64,000 nt of DNA from contig JAIUCV010000076.1 of assembly GCA_026724425.1 (NCBI GenBank), forward strand, positions 4,177,501 to 4,241,500, read 5' to 3'. Below, one piece after another: positions 40,857-52,515 of this stretch. The notes under the pieces were generated by a model. The model did not search any database. It saw only the letters and a program-made list of their open reading frames with translations, and was not told the DNA's origin. The DNA comes from Erythrophleum ivorense (Eukaryota; Streptophyta; Magnoliopsida; Fabales; Fabaceae). The stretch's first letter is position 1. Each line of letters starts with the position of its first letter. The position numbers and the translations under genes are program-made.

Positions 40857-43652
40857 TAAGAGAGAGCGTATAACAACTACAGTAGAAACTCTATAAATTA
40901 ATACTCGATAAACTAATAAATTTGATAACATAATAAATTTCTCTAGTCCCAAGTTAGGCCGGTGTAAAATATAGCATAAATCGATAAGATAATAATACCT
41001 TTAAGTAACCTATGCAAATATATAGTCCCACTAATATAATAAATTAATACAAAATCTTATACAAAGATATAACGTATGATAATATACTAAAATATAAGTA
41101 TATTATTGTTTCTTTTTATTTAAATTTAAATATATTAAGAACTTACCTCTAATTTTAGAATAAAACTTTAAAAATATTATAAATTTTAAAAAACATATTA
41201 TTTTTTTAGTTATTTCTAAAAACAAATAAAATATTTTAGTCAAAACCCGATAAATTAATGATTCTATAAATTAATAAAATTTTAAAAACTCAATATTATT
41301 AATTTATAGAGTTTCTAGTGGCCAGTAGTTCATATGATCGTACTGATCCAAAACTGTTCATCTCCGATTACTTGGAGTTCATTTAATTAACCTCTTATAT
41401 GAATGATCATTTGCTCACCATAATTGATCTACCAATTAATCTATTAATAAACAATTTTTTATTATTATTATGAAAAAGACAATCTTTTTTTTTTTTTTGC
41501 TCAGTACATAAAACAGAAAAGAAGAGAAACGATCAAACCCACAACACACAAACCTTTCAAATCTACAACTTGTAATATTCCCCTGCTTTGTTCGGTTAGA
41601 GCCTGACACAGCTATATTGATCTATTGACAATACATATTAGTTGTATACTTACTCCGTTATTTGATAAAAATGTTTTAAAATACAAAATTTGTTTCACAA
41701 TGATTGATGGTTTGTATTTTCTATACAAATTTTGTGTACCATTTCATTTCCTTTAGTGTTAAAATAAACGAAACAACTAGAATTAAATTATTATTCAAAA
41801 TATGAGACGTGTGATAAATGTGTTTCTAGGTCTCTGTTTTGGCTCCAAACATACCGGCTATGTATGAGATGCATTTCGCCGTCCCCATGGCTGGAGCTGT
41901 CCTTAACCCTATTAACACCCGTCTGGACGCAAATACCATTGCCACAATACTCCGCCACGCTCAGCCAAAGATCTTATTCATAGACCGCAGTTTTGAGTCA
42001 TTGGCTCGAGAAGTCGTCCATCTACTATCATATGACGGCTCACAACTAAACCAGATGGTCATATTCATTGATGAGACCGACTTCCCAAAAAAGGTTTCAT
42101 CCAAGGAGTTAGACTACGAGGGTCTCATCCGTAGGGGAGATCCTACGTCCTCGTTGGTCGCACGTATGTTCCGTATTCAAAACGAGCATGATCCAATCTC
42201 GTTGAACTACACATCGGGTACAACGGCCGACCCAAAAGGTGCTGTGATTAGCCACCGTGGAGCATATTTGTCCTCCTTGGGCGCAATTATGGGCTGGGAA
42301 ATGAGGACCTTCCCGGTCTACCTTTGGACTCTTCCTATGTTTCATTGCAATGGATGGACGCTCACGTGGTCAGTGGCAGCGCGTGGGGGCACCAACGTGT
42401 GCATCAGGAACGTGACTGCCCCGGGGATCTTTAAGAACATAGAATTGCATGGCGTAACGCATATGTGCTGTGCTCCTACGGTTTTCAACATTCTCCTCCA
42501 AGGGAAACCGGTTCACTTGTCAAATAGGTCCAAGCCGGTCCAAGTACTGGTCGGAGGTTCGTCGCCACCAGCTGCCCTTGTTAAAAAAGTTCAGCAACTA
42601 GGGTTTCAAGTCATGCATGCCTATGGGCTTACGGAAGCCACCGGTCCGGTTCTGTTTTGTGAGTGGCAAGACGAGTGGAACAGGTAATAGTACTTCCTCT
42701 GTTTCATATTTATTGCATTTTAAATGATATTTTTCATTTTTCAAGACAAACACATTAGACATTTTTTTTATACAGTGAAACAAAAGAAGTATAGTTTTCA
42801 TTAATTTTTCATTTATCATTTACCAAAAATATAAGCAGAATTCACTTTTCAAAAAGTATAAAATGTAGTAAAGAATAGTTGTTGTTTATTGTACAACTAT
42901 GTTCAGTTACTTACATAGTTAATTTTTAAATTCTGTTACTTACATGAAACAGACTACCAGAGAATCAACAGATGGAGCTGAAGGGAAGACAAGGCGTAGG
43001 CGTCTTAACTCTATCTGAAATTGACGTGAAGAATACAAAAACTCAAGAGAGTGTCCCACGGGACGGGAAGACGATGGGAGAGATTGTCATCAAAGGAAGC
43101 AGCATAATGAAAGGGTATCTAAAAAATCCTAAAGCAACATCTGAAGCGTTAAAAGACGGATGGCTCAACACGGGAGATATAGGTGTGATTCATCCTGATG
43201 GGCACATAGAGATCAAAGATCGGTCTAAAGACATCATCATTTCGGGGGGCGAAAACATCAGTAGTGTTGAAGTCGAGAATGTTCTTTACAAGCATCAGAA
43301 AGTGCTTGAGGCCGCGGTCGTGGCCATGCCTCACCCTGTGTGGGGTGAAACACCATGTGCTTTCGTTGTTCTAGAAAAGGGTGAGACTTGTCAAGGAGAT
43401 CGTGGGGATGAATTGGTGACCAGAGAAAGAGATGTGATTGAGTATTGCCGTGAGAATCTACCCCGTTTTATGTGTCCTCGGAAGATCGTATTCTTGAAAG
43501 AACTGCCAAAGAACGGAAATGGAAAGATCCTTAAGCCTAAGCTGAGAGACATCGCTAAAGGTTTGGTTTTCAATGAGAAGGATACTATTAGTTCCAAGAA
43601 AGTTCAAGGAGACGACAAGAAATATCGTGTTGGCCTTACTTCTCGGCTTTGA
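38229..43652 (+). CDS. acyl-activating enzyme (AMP-binding), peroxisomal, 3 exons
   Basis: Three exons, 38229-38426, 41830-42683 and 42953-43652, join in phase to 583 codons, the usual length of plant clade-VI acyl-activating enzymes. It begins MANLELCEANNVPLTP. Motifs: P-loop YTSGTTADPKG (about 193-203), FHCNGWT (237-243), YGLTEATGP (331-339), GWLNTGD (420-426), hinge KDRSKDIIISGGENIS (439-454), and the catalytic lysine in NGNGK (542). The last residues SRL are a PTS1 peroxisomal signal. Such enzymes adenylate a carboxylic acid and form its CoA thioester. The closest relatives I recall are Arabidopsis AAE11, AAE12 and the benzoate-CoA ligase BZO1, so a fatty or aromatic acid substrate is likely, but which one cannot be told. 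An upstream in-frame start at 38133 is within the leader and is not used here. The first intron is 3.4 kb and holds several transposons. Confidence 0.93.
39297..39957. mobile_element. Emigrant-like MITE in AAE intron 1
   Basis: 661 bp. Its ends are CAGTATAACTTCTATAAAG on the left and, inverted on the right, CAGTAAAACCTACATAAAG, flanked by TA (39295-39296 and 39958-39959). These ends resemble the Arabidopsis Emigrant family (CAGTAAAACCTCTATAAAT). No coding capacity. Confidence 0.7.
39614..40667. repeat. 527-bp tandem duplication in AAE intron 1
   Basis: 39614-40140 and 40141-40667 are direct repeats with a few substitutions, starting near ATTCAAAAGTATCATTG and ending near GCCATATAGGAAT. Each copy holds the right half of the Emigrant-like MITE plus about 180 bp of flank, so the duplication came after that insertion. 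Confidence 0.9.
40745..40818 (-). repeat. tRNA-like (SINE head-like) fragment
   Basis: On the minus strand the sequence reads AGCGTAGTCTAGTGGTAAGC and, about 30 bases later, AGTTTGAATCCCTG, which resemble the A and B boxes of a tRNA-derived SINE. No clear tail or target duplication was found, so it may be a remnant. Confidence 0.45.
40829..40852. repeat. (AT)n microsatellite
   Basis: About twelve AT dinucleotides within intron 1 of the AAE gene. Confidence 0.9.
40880..41320. mobile_element. second Emigrant-like MITE in AAE intron 1
   Basis: Left end CAGTAGAAACTCTATAAATT preceded by TA; the right end is the inverted counterpart TTAATTTATAGAGTTTCTAG at about 41299-41318. Internally AT-rich, with no coding capacity. 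The exact right border is uncertain by a few bases. Confidence 0.65.
42693..42789. mobile_element. short Stowaway-like MITE in AAE intron 2
   Basis: CTTCCTCTGTTTCATATT on the left and GTGAAACAAAAGAAG on the right form imperfect inverted ends flanked by TA. About 97 bp. It accounts for much of intron 2 and is absent from the pseudogene's intron. Confidence 0.65.
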
Positions 43653-45463
43653 GTTTATGCATCCAGAAACTCAATACAGGTATATTTAACAACTCCAACT
43701 TTTGGACTACGTTTACTCTCCATTGATTAATGATAATATATCATTCTCCCTTGATGGACAGTTTATCATCGTTCAAAATCATTTTTTGGCTGATTTGTGG
43801 CGTGTGAAGGATGAGCATAATCATCTCTAATTAGCGACGATTTGAAATATGTGAGGATGTCATTTAATGGTGTTAAGCATGATTTATACATTAGTTAAAG
43901 AAACATTGCTTAATGTAAAAGAAATAAAAAAATTGAAACTATGTATGTTGAGAACATGAAATAAAATTTGATGATGGTTGAGTAAATGAAATCATGTATA
44001 GAAAATTGATGTTTGTTGTGTGATGATGCATTATAAATGTTTGATAATAAATTAATAAAGTGTAAAAAAAAAAATTAGAATGTAAATGGATGGTTTACCC
44101 TATTTATACTCCGAATATTTGTTTCTTCGTCTCATTACTCGTCCTAATTCCCTATTTAATTGCATGTATAATTCATTTGATTCACTGTTTCAGTATTCAT
44201 TCCCCGTTTGAATGCTCGTTGATTCACACCGGGTTGAGTTTTCTCATGTGCTGTTTTTTTCTTTTTTTTTCTGGGTTTCGATCCACTTTAATATATTTGT
44301 CTTCTTAATAGGCTTTATAGTTTTGGCTTGGATTTATGCACCAACATTTAGCTCCCAATTCTTTGAATTTATTTAATTGAGTGATGTTCTAACACAGACT
44401 CATCTCTCTTTAACTTCTTTTAATTGTTAATATCATCTACTTATGGGATGACAATCCCTACTCTTTTAGCTAATCCTTTTGGTCTTTGGGAGCCAACAAA
44501 TTTGTGATGAACCAAATTCAATTTCCCAGAGGGTATCGATTTTGCCTAGCCAAATCTCGATGAAAATCCGGAAAATGTCCAGTCTGATTTTGCGCTTTCA
44601 TTGCTTATTTTGTGAGCCAAATCCGAATGTTAGTTACGATTTTCTCTATAGATAATCTTGTTATTTATAGTCTATGTATTTTGTATTAATTTCGGGGTAC
44701 TTGATTTGGAACTAATATTTCATGATATGGTTCCAGAATTGGGGGAAATACAGGCTTTGGCTCTTAAAAAAAGACAGAAAGAAAAAAAATAAAATATTTG
44801 ACACTATAAAACAAGACGAAAGATGCCAAGCGATGAGTCGTAGAGGGAGACAGAATGTCGTGCATGACTGAAAAACTTATAGAGACAAATAATTTGCAAA
44901 GAGGGCTATGACATCTTCAATCAGAGGGGAAGCACTCATATAGCTATGCATTGTATACTTGGGCACAACAAACGAACAATGCTTCTCGAGAGCTATTGTC
45001 CGAATAGTGGACGACGTTCTCAATTCTTCTAGAGGAAATCGACATATGCAGGAAGTTGTTATTTTAATTCTCCATCACGTATATTCCAAGTACCAAAAAC
45101 ACAAATGCATACAAATACTCAAGATCTCTTTTACAATTTTACGATTTTTATTATATAAATTCTGTTCCACCGGTTTGGTTTACTGGACCGTTCTATAAAC
45201 ATAGACTGTTGACAAAACAAAAAACAAAAACAAAAAACATAAAGCAACAAGACGAAAGAGGATTGAAGATGATGGAGATGCAGTATTCTTCATAGAGATC
45301 AAGAGTAAAAAATATGCGGTATGTGATGTAATTATATTGAAACCGGTTATAAGTAAAGAAAATAATAAGACATTTATTGTTCTGCTAGCGAATACAGTTT
45401 CTCGAGAAAAGTATGGTGTAATTTTGTTTCATCCATTAATCAATATAACAATTTTGTAAACAC
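43653..45463. other. 3' flank of AAE gene and intergenic
   Basis: No gene is supported. An AATAAA-like signal occurs at about 44047-44058, and an A-run lies at 44064-44072. The rest is AT-rich with only short, unrecognised frames. Confidence 0.55.
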
Positions 45464-45696
45464 TGATAAAACAACCAAACCTTTTTTTTTTTTATACCCT
45501 GAATCAATAATCCTTAAATACTAATTTTCAACGGCTAACACAATTACTAATAATGCAGAAATTCTCAACAGTAAACCAATAAATAAATAATCAATTCAAC
45601 CAACAATTAATTCCAGAATAATAAAAATATAGCAACCTAAACACCAAGTTCCACTAGACAAACGAAAGAACAACTTAAACACTAACACCCTATCAT
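45464..45696 (-). repeat. older chromovirus LTR, 3' part (left of insertion)
   Basis: Begins TGATAAAACAACCAAACC, the inverted counterpart of the LTR end TTGGTTGTTTCA, followed by a T-run and AATAATGCAGAAATTCTCAA as in the LTR at 34783. It is interrupted at 45697 by the plus-strand chromovirus and continues at 53636. The last five bases (ATCAT) are the target duplication. Confidence 0.8.
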
Positions 45697-46851
45697 TGTA
45701 ACATCCGTAAACCAAGAAGTGGGAATTTTGCCTGGTGTCGATCGACACCGGCCCGATTGCAGAATTCCGGTTTGATTATATTTTGTTCGGTTCGCGTTGG
45801 TTTGGGTTGGAAACCCTAAGACTCGAAATAAAAAGGGCTGGCCGCGTTTTTGGAGCTCATATTTCGAGGCAGAGAGTTCCAGAGGCGATTTGAGGAGGTT
45901 GTGAAGTTTTGTGAGGTTTTGATTGCTGTTCATCCTTGTTCATCCATTGTTTCTCCCTTTCAATCCAAAATCAAGGTGAGTGCGTGACTGTGGGTCCGTG
46001 GATTTCTGGATCTAGGTTTAGATTGGTGGATAGTTGTGTTCTTGTTGAATTTCGTGTGGTTTATGTGATAATTGTGAAGGTTGATTGTGTTTGGTATTGT
46101 TAAGTTGGTGATTATGTATTTTGGTGCTGTTGAATCGCACTTGTTTTCACCCTGTCGAACGGGTGTCGATCGACACCAATCTGATGCCGGTCGACACCAA
46201 TCTGGTGCCGGTCGACACCAAGGCCAAGGGTGTCGAACGACACCAAGCGGGTGTCGGTCGACACCAAGCGGGTGTCGGTCGACACCAGAAGCTGGTTCGG
46301 CGATTGAATTAAATTGTAAATCGAATAAAAATGGTTTAATCCGGTTTAATGGATTTGATTGATTTTAATGGTTAATTGGTTTGATTTAATTAATTATTTT
46401 CGGATTAATAATTAATTAAGATTATTATTTAATTATGAGAATAATTTAATAATTATTTGGAAATATTTAATGGTGGAAAAATATTTAATAATGGTGGAAA
46501 TTATTTTAAAAAGACTTGGAAATTATTTTAAAAGACTTTAATTATCTGGAAATTGCGTAATTGGCCCGTGGGCAGAGTGATCGTCTCACTAAGTATTTAT
46601 GATAATACTTACGCATCTATTTTCGTGTGATGCAGGTAAAAGTAAAGTGTGATCGCGGAATCAAGGCCGAAGAAGAGGATGATAGGACTTTATTGTTTTG
46701 TTGAACTGTTTAAGTTGTTAGAATTATTTAATTATTGTTATTTGCTTCATTACTGAATATTGTTGAATTGATTTTCTTTATAATTTATTGTTTAAGACTT
46801 CCGCTAGAATTGTTTAAGTATTTATTAAAAAAAAAAAGTTTGGTTGTTTCA
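45697..46851 (+). repeat. 5' LTR of chromovirus (1,155 bp)
   Basis: TGTAACATCCGTAAACC ... TTGGTTGTTTCA. A TATA-like GAAATAAAAAG is at about 45825-45835. Donor CAAG|GTGAGTGCG at 45976 and acceptor GATGCAG at 46635 outline a possible 660-bp leader intron. Palindromes lie at 45734-45749 (one) and 46162-46286 (six). Confidence 0.93.
46162..46286. repeat. six-copy palindrome array in 5' LTR
   Basis: Copies at 46162, 46183, 46204, 46229, 46250 and 46271: GGTGTCGATCGACACC, two variants with TGCCGG, one GGTGTCGAACGACACC and two GGTGTCGGTCGACACC. Spacing is 21 bases except for one 25-base step. Confidence 0.95.
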
Positions 46852-46854
46852 TTT

Positions 46855-46866
46855 TGGTATCAGAGC
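46855..46866 (+). other. PBS of chromovirus, tRNA-Met type
   Basis: TGGTATCAGAGC three bases after the 5' LTR. Confidence 0.92.
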
Positions 46867-47002
46867 CTAGACGGTTTTAGGACTGTTAGGTTGATAGTTT
46901 TTAGTATCATCCTCTTCGGGCTTCAGGAGATTCCGCGGTGAGTTTTTGTTTGTGTTGTTGGTTTTGTATTTTGTATCTCACCTCTTTGTTCCATACAGTG
47001 AG

Positions 47003-48439
47003 ATGGACGGTGTTGCGCGAGGTCGAGGTCGAGATAGAGGCCGCGGTCGAGGCCGTGGCAGAGGCCGTGGAGGTCGGGGTCGTGGCGAGCCAGCGGATTC
47101 GGGCGAGAGTGTTGCGCCGAGTGTGGCGACTGCGTCGGTGACCCAGTCTGTTTCAGTGGCGAGTGAGGCCGGTTTGGGCGTCGGTGGTGGCGCGGGGGTT
47201 GGAGCGGTCCCAGGTGGGGGTTCAGCTCCGACTCAGGGTCGAGATGACCTAGTTGTGGGGTTACTGACACAGTTGCTGGCACGTTTCACGCCAGTGGTTC
47301 CGCAGCAGGCTCCGCGTGTTCCTCCGATGGCCGGAGTACCACAGGGTGCGGCAGTGTTTGTACAACAGGGTGTTGCAGTGTTTGGTCAGCCGGGTGCGGC
47401 TTTTGTTGGGCAGCAGGGGGCTGCGGTGATTGGTCATCCGTCTTACTTAGAGATGATGGGACAGATGCAGCGTATCGGGACGCCTTACTTCGAGGGCGGA
47501 GTTGGTCCAGAGGTGGCCGACGAGTAGAGATCGAGAGTGGAGCGGAACTTCCAGTCGATCAGATGTCCAGTGGAGTACCAGGTGGAGTTAGCGGTTCACT
47601 ATCTGACTGGTGTCGCGCATTTGTGGTGGCGGGCTGTTCAGGGCAGCAGAGCTGTCTGGACTTGGGGCGAGTTTGTGGCGGAGTTTGACGCCAAGTACTT
47701 TCCTCAGGAGGCTCGAGATCGACTTCATCTGCGGTTTATCACTTTGACGCAGGGCGATCATTCAGTGCGTGATTACGACGCAGAGTTTAGCAGACTAGTG
47801 GTGCATACCGGTCTCAGTATAGGCGGTGAGCGCGGGGTTGTGCAGAGGTTCCTTCAGGGGCTTCGTCCGAGTATCAGGACTTAGTGCCGGGGTCGTGTGT
47901 ACATCACGAGAGCGGAGTTAGTGGAGCTTGCGGCTTCTATTGAGGAGGACCTTCACGAGCAGGTTGGTCCGGTTGTGGTGCCGTCTGCAGTTGCTCTTGC
48001 TATCCATCCTCAGAGTCAGCAGCAGCAGTCGCAGCAGCGCCAGAGTTCGAGTGTTGGTTCTGGTTCTGGCAGGGGCAGGAAGCCTGCGCAGGGTCAGAAG
48101 AGGAGTCGGGAGGAGGTTTCTTTCGGCAGCCGTTTTCCTCGTGGATCGTGTTACGGGTGCAGCAGCATGGAGCACCAAGTGTCTAGTTTTCCCAAGAAGG
48201 AGGCGCCTCAGGATACTAGAGTGTGCTTCCATTGCGGAGATCCGGGGCATATCAGGCCGAGGTGTCCCAAGATGCAGGGTTTGGCGGTGGCAGCGGTTCA
48301 GCCATTAGCGGCTCGACCAGTGGGCCAGTTGGGGCCGGGACCACGAGTCTACTCTTCAGCAGAGGTCGGCCAGACGAGTCAGGGCGGGCAGATCACAGGT
48401 ACATTTATTGACTCAGACTTCGTAAATTCCCTAAGTTAA
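47003..48439 (+). pseudogene. chromovirus gag with in-frame stops
   Basis: Start is probably the ATG at 47003 (MDGVARGRGRDRGRGRGRGR), an Arg/Gly-rich N-terminus. The gag core reads VEYQVELAVHYLTGVAHLWW and FDAKYFPQEARDRLHLRF. A CX2CX4HX4C knuckle (CFHCGDPGHIRPRC) is near 48223. A single frame is broken by TAG at 47525, TAG at 47882 and TAA at 48437. All changes are single codons, so the decay is by point mutation. Confidence 0.88.
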
Positions 48440-51400
48440 ATTATGGTTGTTGTTTGTTTGCAATATTTGCCTGTGTTGGGATTAGCAGGGTCTCATAGTT
48501 TTAAATGTGTAGGGACCTTGTTAGTCGGTGGCGTTCAGTCACACGTTTTGTTCGATTCTGGAGCATCTAACTGCTTCATCACTCCGGAGTGGGCCGAGAG
48601 TAGTGGCATCCGGAGCAGCGCGGGTGAGCGTTCGGGCATGGTCAAGGTGGCTGGAGGTGGTTTCCTGGCTACTTCGGGCCGTGTTAGAGGCGTCGATATT
48701 CAGATTGCAGGGCAGTCGATGCCAGCAGATTTGGTGATTAGTCCGGTGGAGTTATATGATGTCATTCTGGGGATGGACTGGTTATCTTTTTACCGGGTTC
48801 ATCTGGATTGCTACAGAGGTAGAGTGGTTTTTGAGCGTGATGGCAGGAGGTTAGTGTTTCAGGGTGTGAGACCGACTTCCGGGAGTATAGTGATCTCGGC
48901 GATTCAGGCAGAGCAGTTGATTGAGCGGGGCTGTGAGGCCTATTTGGCGACGATCTCTATGGCGGAGTCCAATGGTGAGGTGGTTTTCGAGGATATTCGG
49001 GTGGTTCGAGAGTTTCCAGAGGTTTTTTCATTCGTTGACGGGGTTGCCACCTTCTCGGTCAGATCCTTTCACAATTGAGTTAGAGCCGGGGACAGCGCCG
49101 ATATCCAAGACGCCTTACAGGATGGCTCCAGCAGAGTTGGCAGAGCTGAAGAAGCAACTAGAGGACCTTTTGAGCAAAGGGTTCATTCGACCGAGTGTTT
49201 CACCGTCGGGAGCACCAGTTCTGTTTGTGAAGAAGAAGGATGGGAGTTTCCAGCTGTGTATTGATTACCGGGGACTGAACCGAGTTAATGTGAAGAACAG
49301 GTACCCTCTCCTGAGGATTGACGAGTTGTTGGATCAGCTGAGGGGTGCTACTTGGTTCTCCAAGATAGACTTGGGATCGGGTTATCATCAGATCCTGATA
49401 GATGAGGCGGATATTCGCAAGACTGCTTTCAGGACGCGTTACGGGTTTTTTAAGTTTGTGGTTATGCCTTTCGGTTTGACGAATGCGCCTGCGGCATTCA
49501 TGAGGTTGATGAATGACGTAGTCAGGGAGTATTTGGATGTGTTTGTCATCATCTTCATTGACGATATTCTGGTTTATTCGAGGATTCCTGAGAAGCATGA
49601 GACTCATTTGAGGTTGGTTCTGGAGAAGATTCGAGAGCATAAGCTGTATGCTAAGCTGAGCAAGTGAAGTTTCTGGCAGCGAGAGATGTGTTTTCTCGGA
49701 CATATTGTTTATGCAGAAGGAGTGTCTGTAGATCTGGCGAAGATAGAGGCCATCAGAGATTGGCCTAGACCGAGCAGTGCTACCGAGATCAGGAGCTTTC
49801 TTGGGTTAGCAGGTTATTACAGGAGATTCGTTAAGGGTTTTGCGAGTATGGCACAGCCGATGACGAAGTTGACTGGGAAGGATGTTCCTTTTGTTTGGTC
49901 GCCTGAGTGTGAGGAGAGCTTTGGGAAGCTCAAGGAGTATTTGACTAGTACACCTGTTTTAGCGTTACCCGAGCCAGGGAAGCCTTATGCAGTGTACACT
50001 GATGCTTCAGGGATTGGTCTGGGTTGTGTGCTGATGCAGGAGGGCAGAGTTATTGCTTACGCATCGAGGCAGTGGCAGGGGAGTGAGCGTAACCGTCCTA
50101 CCCACGATCTTGAGTTGGGAGCGGTGGTTTTTGTGCTTAAGATCTGGAGGTCATATTTGTATGGTGGTTCAGTTCATATCTTCACTGACCACAAGAGTCT
50201 TCAGCACATCTTCACTCAGCCGATGCTGAATGCGAGACAGACGCGCTGGGTTGAGTTTTTGGCGGATTATGACTTGGAGATCATCTATCATCCGGGCAAG
50301 GCTAACCTAGTGGCAGATAATTTGAGTCGACGGAGGTGTGATTCGGCTTTAGAGCAGGATGTTGAGGCGTTGGTGGGCGAGATTAGCACTTTGCGCCTTT
50401 GTGCGATTTCGCATGAGCCTTTGGGTTTAGAGGCAGTTGATCAGGCAGATTTGTTGAGCAGGATCAGAGTGGCTCAGGAGAGTGATCAGAGTCTGATTGA
50501 TGCATCACGAGTACCGAGTTGTGAGTATCAGGTATCTGAGAACGGGACTATTCTGGTTCGTGGTCGGGTTTGTGTACCCAAGGTCGAGGAGTTGAGACAG
50601 CAGATTCTGAGAGAGGCTCATTCGAGCAAGTTTTCGATTCATCCAGGAGCGACCAAGATGTACCATGATCTCAAGAGGTATTATCATTGGGTTGGGATGA
50701 AGAGAGATGTGGCTGATTGGGTTGCGAGGTGCAACACTTGTTCCTTGGTGAAGGCTGAGCAGAAGGTTTCGGGTGGTCTGTTACAGAGTTTACCCATTCC
50801 AGAGTGGAAGTGGGACAGGATTACGATGGATTTGGTGGTTGGGCTACCTATTTCGAGGACGCATGATGCTATTTGGGTTATTGTGGATCGGTTGACCAAG
50901 TCAGCACATTTCTTGGCCATCAAGAAAACAGATGGAGCAGCTGTTTTGGCTAGGAAGTTTGTGCGAGAGATTGTGAGGCTGTATGGAGTGCCAGCCAGTA
51001 TAGTGTCAGACTGGGATCCGAGATTTGCCTCAGAGTTTTGGAGGGCATTTCAGACTGAGATGGACACTAAGGTGCATATGAGTATGTCATATCATCCGCA
51101 GACAGATGGTCAGTCAGAGAGGATGATTCAGACGTTAGAGGATCTGTTGAGGATGTGTGTGCTATATTGGGGTGGTCATGGGCGAATCACTTGAGCTTGG
51201 TTGAGTTTGCTTACAACAACAGCTTCCAGGCGAGTATTGGCATGGCTCCTTTTGAGGCGTTGTATGGGAGGCCATGTAGGACACCCTTATGCTGGACCCA
51301 AGTGGGGGAGCACAGCATTTATGGAGCTACTTATGTTACGGAGACGACAGAGAAGGTTCGTGTTGTGAGGCTGAACATGAAGGAAGCTCAGGATAGACAG

Positions 51401-51877
51401 AAGAGTTACGCAGATAGACGCAGACGAGAGCTTGAGTTTCAGGTTGGAGATAGAGTGTATCTCAAGATGGCGATGTTGAGGGGTCCTAACAGATCCATCG
51501 CAGAGAACAAGCTGAGTCCGTGTTTTATGGGTCCGTTTCTGGTTGTGGATCGAGTGGGACCATTGGCGTACAGGTTGGAGCTACCTCCGATTATGAGAGC
51601 CTTTCACAAGGTGTTTCATGTATCGATGCTGAGGAAGTGTCATCATCCTTTTGAGGAGTTAGTGGCTCAGATTCCAGAGGATCTTCAGCCAGATTTGACA
51701 GTTCCGGCAGTACCTGTGAGGATTCTTGAGAGGAGAGTCAAGGTTCTGCGGAACAAGAGGATACCGTTATTGAGAGTTTTGTGGACTTGTGACAGTATAG
51801 AGGAGGAGACTTAGGAGCCAGAGGCAAAGATGAAGTTGAAGTTCAGGAAGTGGTTCGACAAGCAGATTGTGGAGTGA
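48440..51877 (+). pseudogene. chromovirus pol: protease, RT, RNase H, integrase, chromodomain-like end
   Basis: The protease has VLFDSGASNCFITPEWA. After a one-base shift near 49035 comes RT (GSFQLCIDYRGLNRVNVKNR; catalytic FIDDILVYS), stopped by TGA at 49665-49667. Then RNase H (VYTDASGIGLGCVLMQEG; ELGAVVFVLK) and integrase, with a zinc region (HSSKFSIHPGATKMYHDLKR ... CNTCSLVKAEQ) and core (MDLVVGLPISRTHDAIWVIV; SDWDPRFASEFW; HPQTDGQSERM), read in one frame to 51194. After a shift near 51165 the C-terminal part runs to 51877 with VSMLRKCHHPF and a chromodomain-like VRILERRVKVLRNKRIPLLR, interrupted by TAG at 51812. This is typical Tekay-type chromovirus order. Confidence 0.92.
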
Positions 51878-52237
51878 GCTTCTTTCGTCTTTGTGGCTTT
51901 GTTTCTGGTTTAGCTTGCGAGCTTTTGTTGTTGTTGTTTTTGGTTTACGTTGTAAGACATACATTTTTGAGACTGATGAGATGGAGTTTTTCCTCATTTT
52001 CTGTGTTGGTAAATGTTGTCTTGGATGTTACACATGTTGACCAGTTGGGGTCGTGAGACAGTTTCAATCTTTGTGTTATAGGCGTTTAAGAATTTTCTCT
52101 AAGGGCTGCGGTCCTGAATAACTCATTACATTTTGGAGACTTTTGTTCTCTAGCAGACTTACCTGAGTGTTGTGGCTTCAGTGTGAGTAGCTTATCCGAG
52201 TGACGTGGCTTCGGTATAAGCGATGGCAGACCCATCT

Positions 52238-52341
52238 GGGAGGCCGTGGCCCCAGTTTTGGTAGTTGCAGACTTGTTTGGGAGGCCGTGGCCCCAATACA
52301 AGTGGTTTTGGTTGAGACTTATTTGGGAGGCCGTGGCCCCA
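52238..52341. repeat. three GGGAGGCCGTGGCCCCA repeats in chromovirus 3' region
   Basis: Copies start at 52238, 52279 and 52325, in the non-coding stretch between pol and the polypurine tract. Each contains the near-palindrome GGCCGTGGCC. No gene lies in 51878-52500. Confidence 0.85.
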
Positions 52342-52500
52342 ATATGAGTGTTTGGATAATGAATTAAGAGCAAAATGTCAGGGAACGTGCGTATACATAA
52401 GATTGAGTGTGAGTCTCGGGGATCAGGTGAGGATCTCTAGTGTTGTGACCTTGCGAAGTCGGATTTTGGTTTTGAGTAGGATTCGAGGTCGAATCCAGTT

Positions 52501-52515
52501 TAGTGGGGGGAGAGT
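52501..52515 (+). other. polypurine tract of chromovirus
   Basis: TAGTGGGGGGAGAGT immediately before the 3' LTR. Confidence 0.85.

Noticed and set aside
47918..49703. Long minus-strand frames opposite chromovirus gag-pol
   Set aside because: Shadows of the real plus-strand polyprotein; no domain content.
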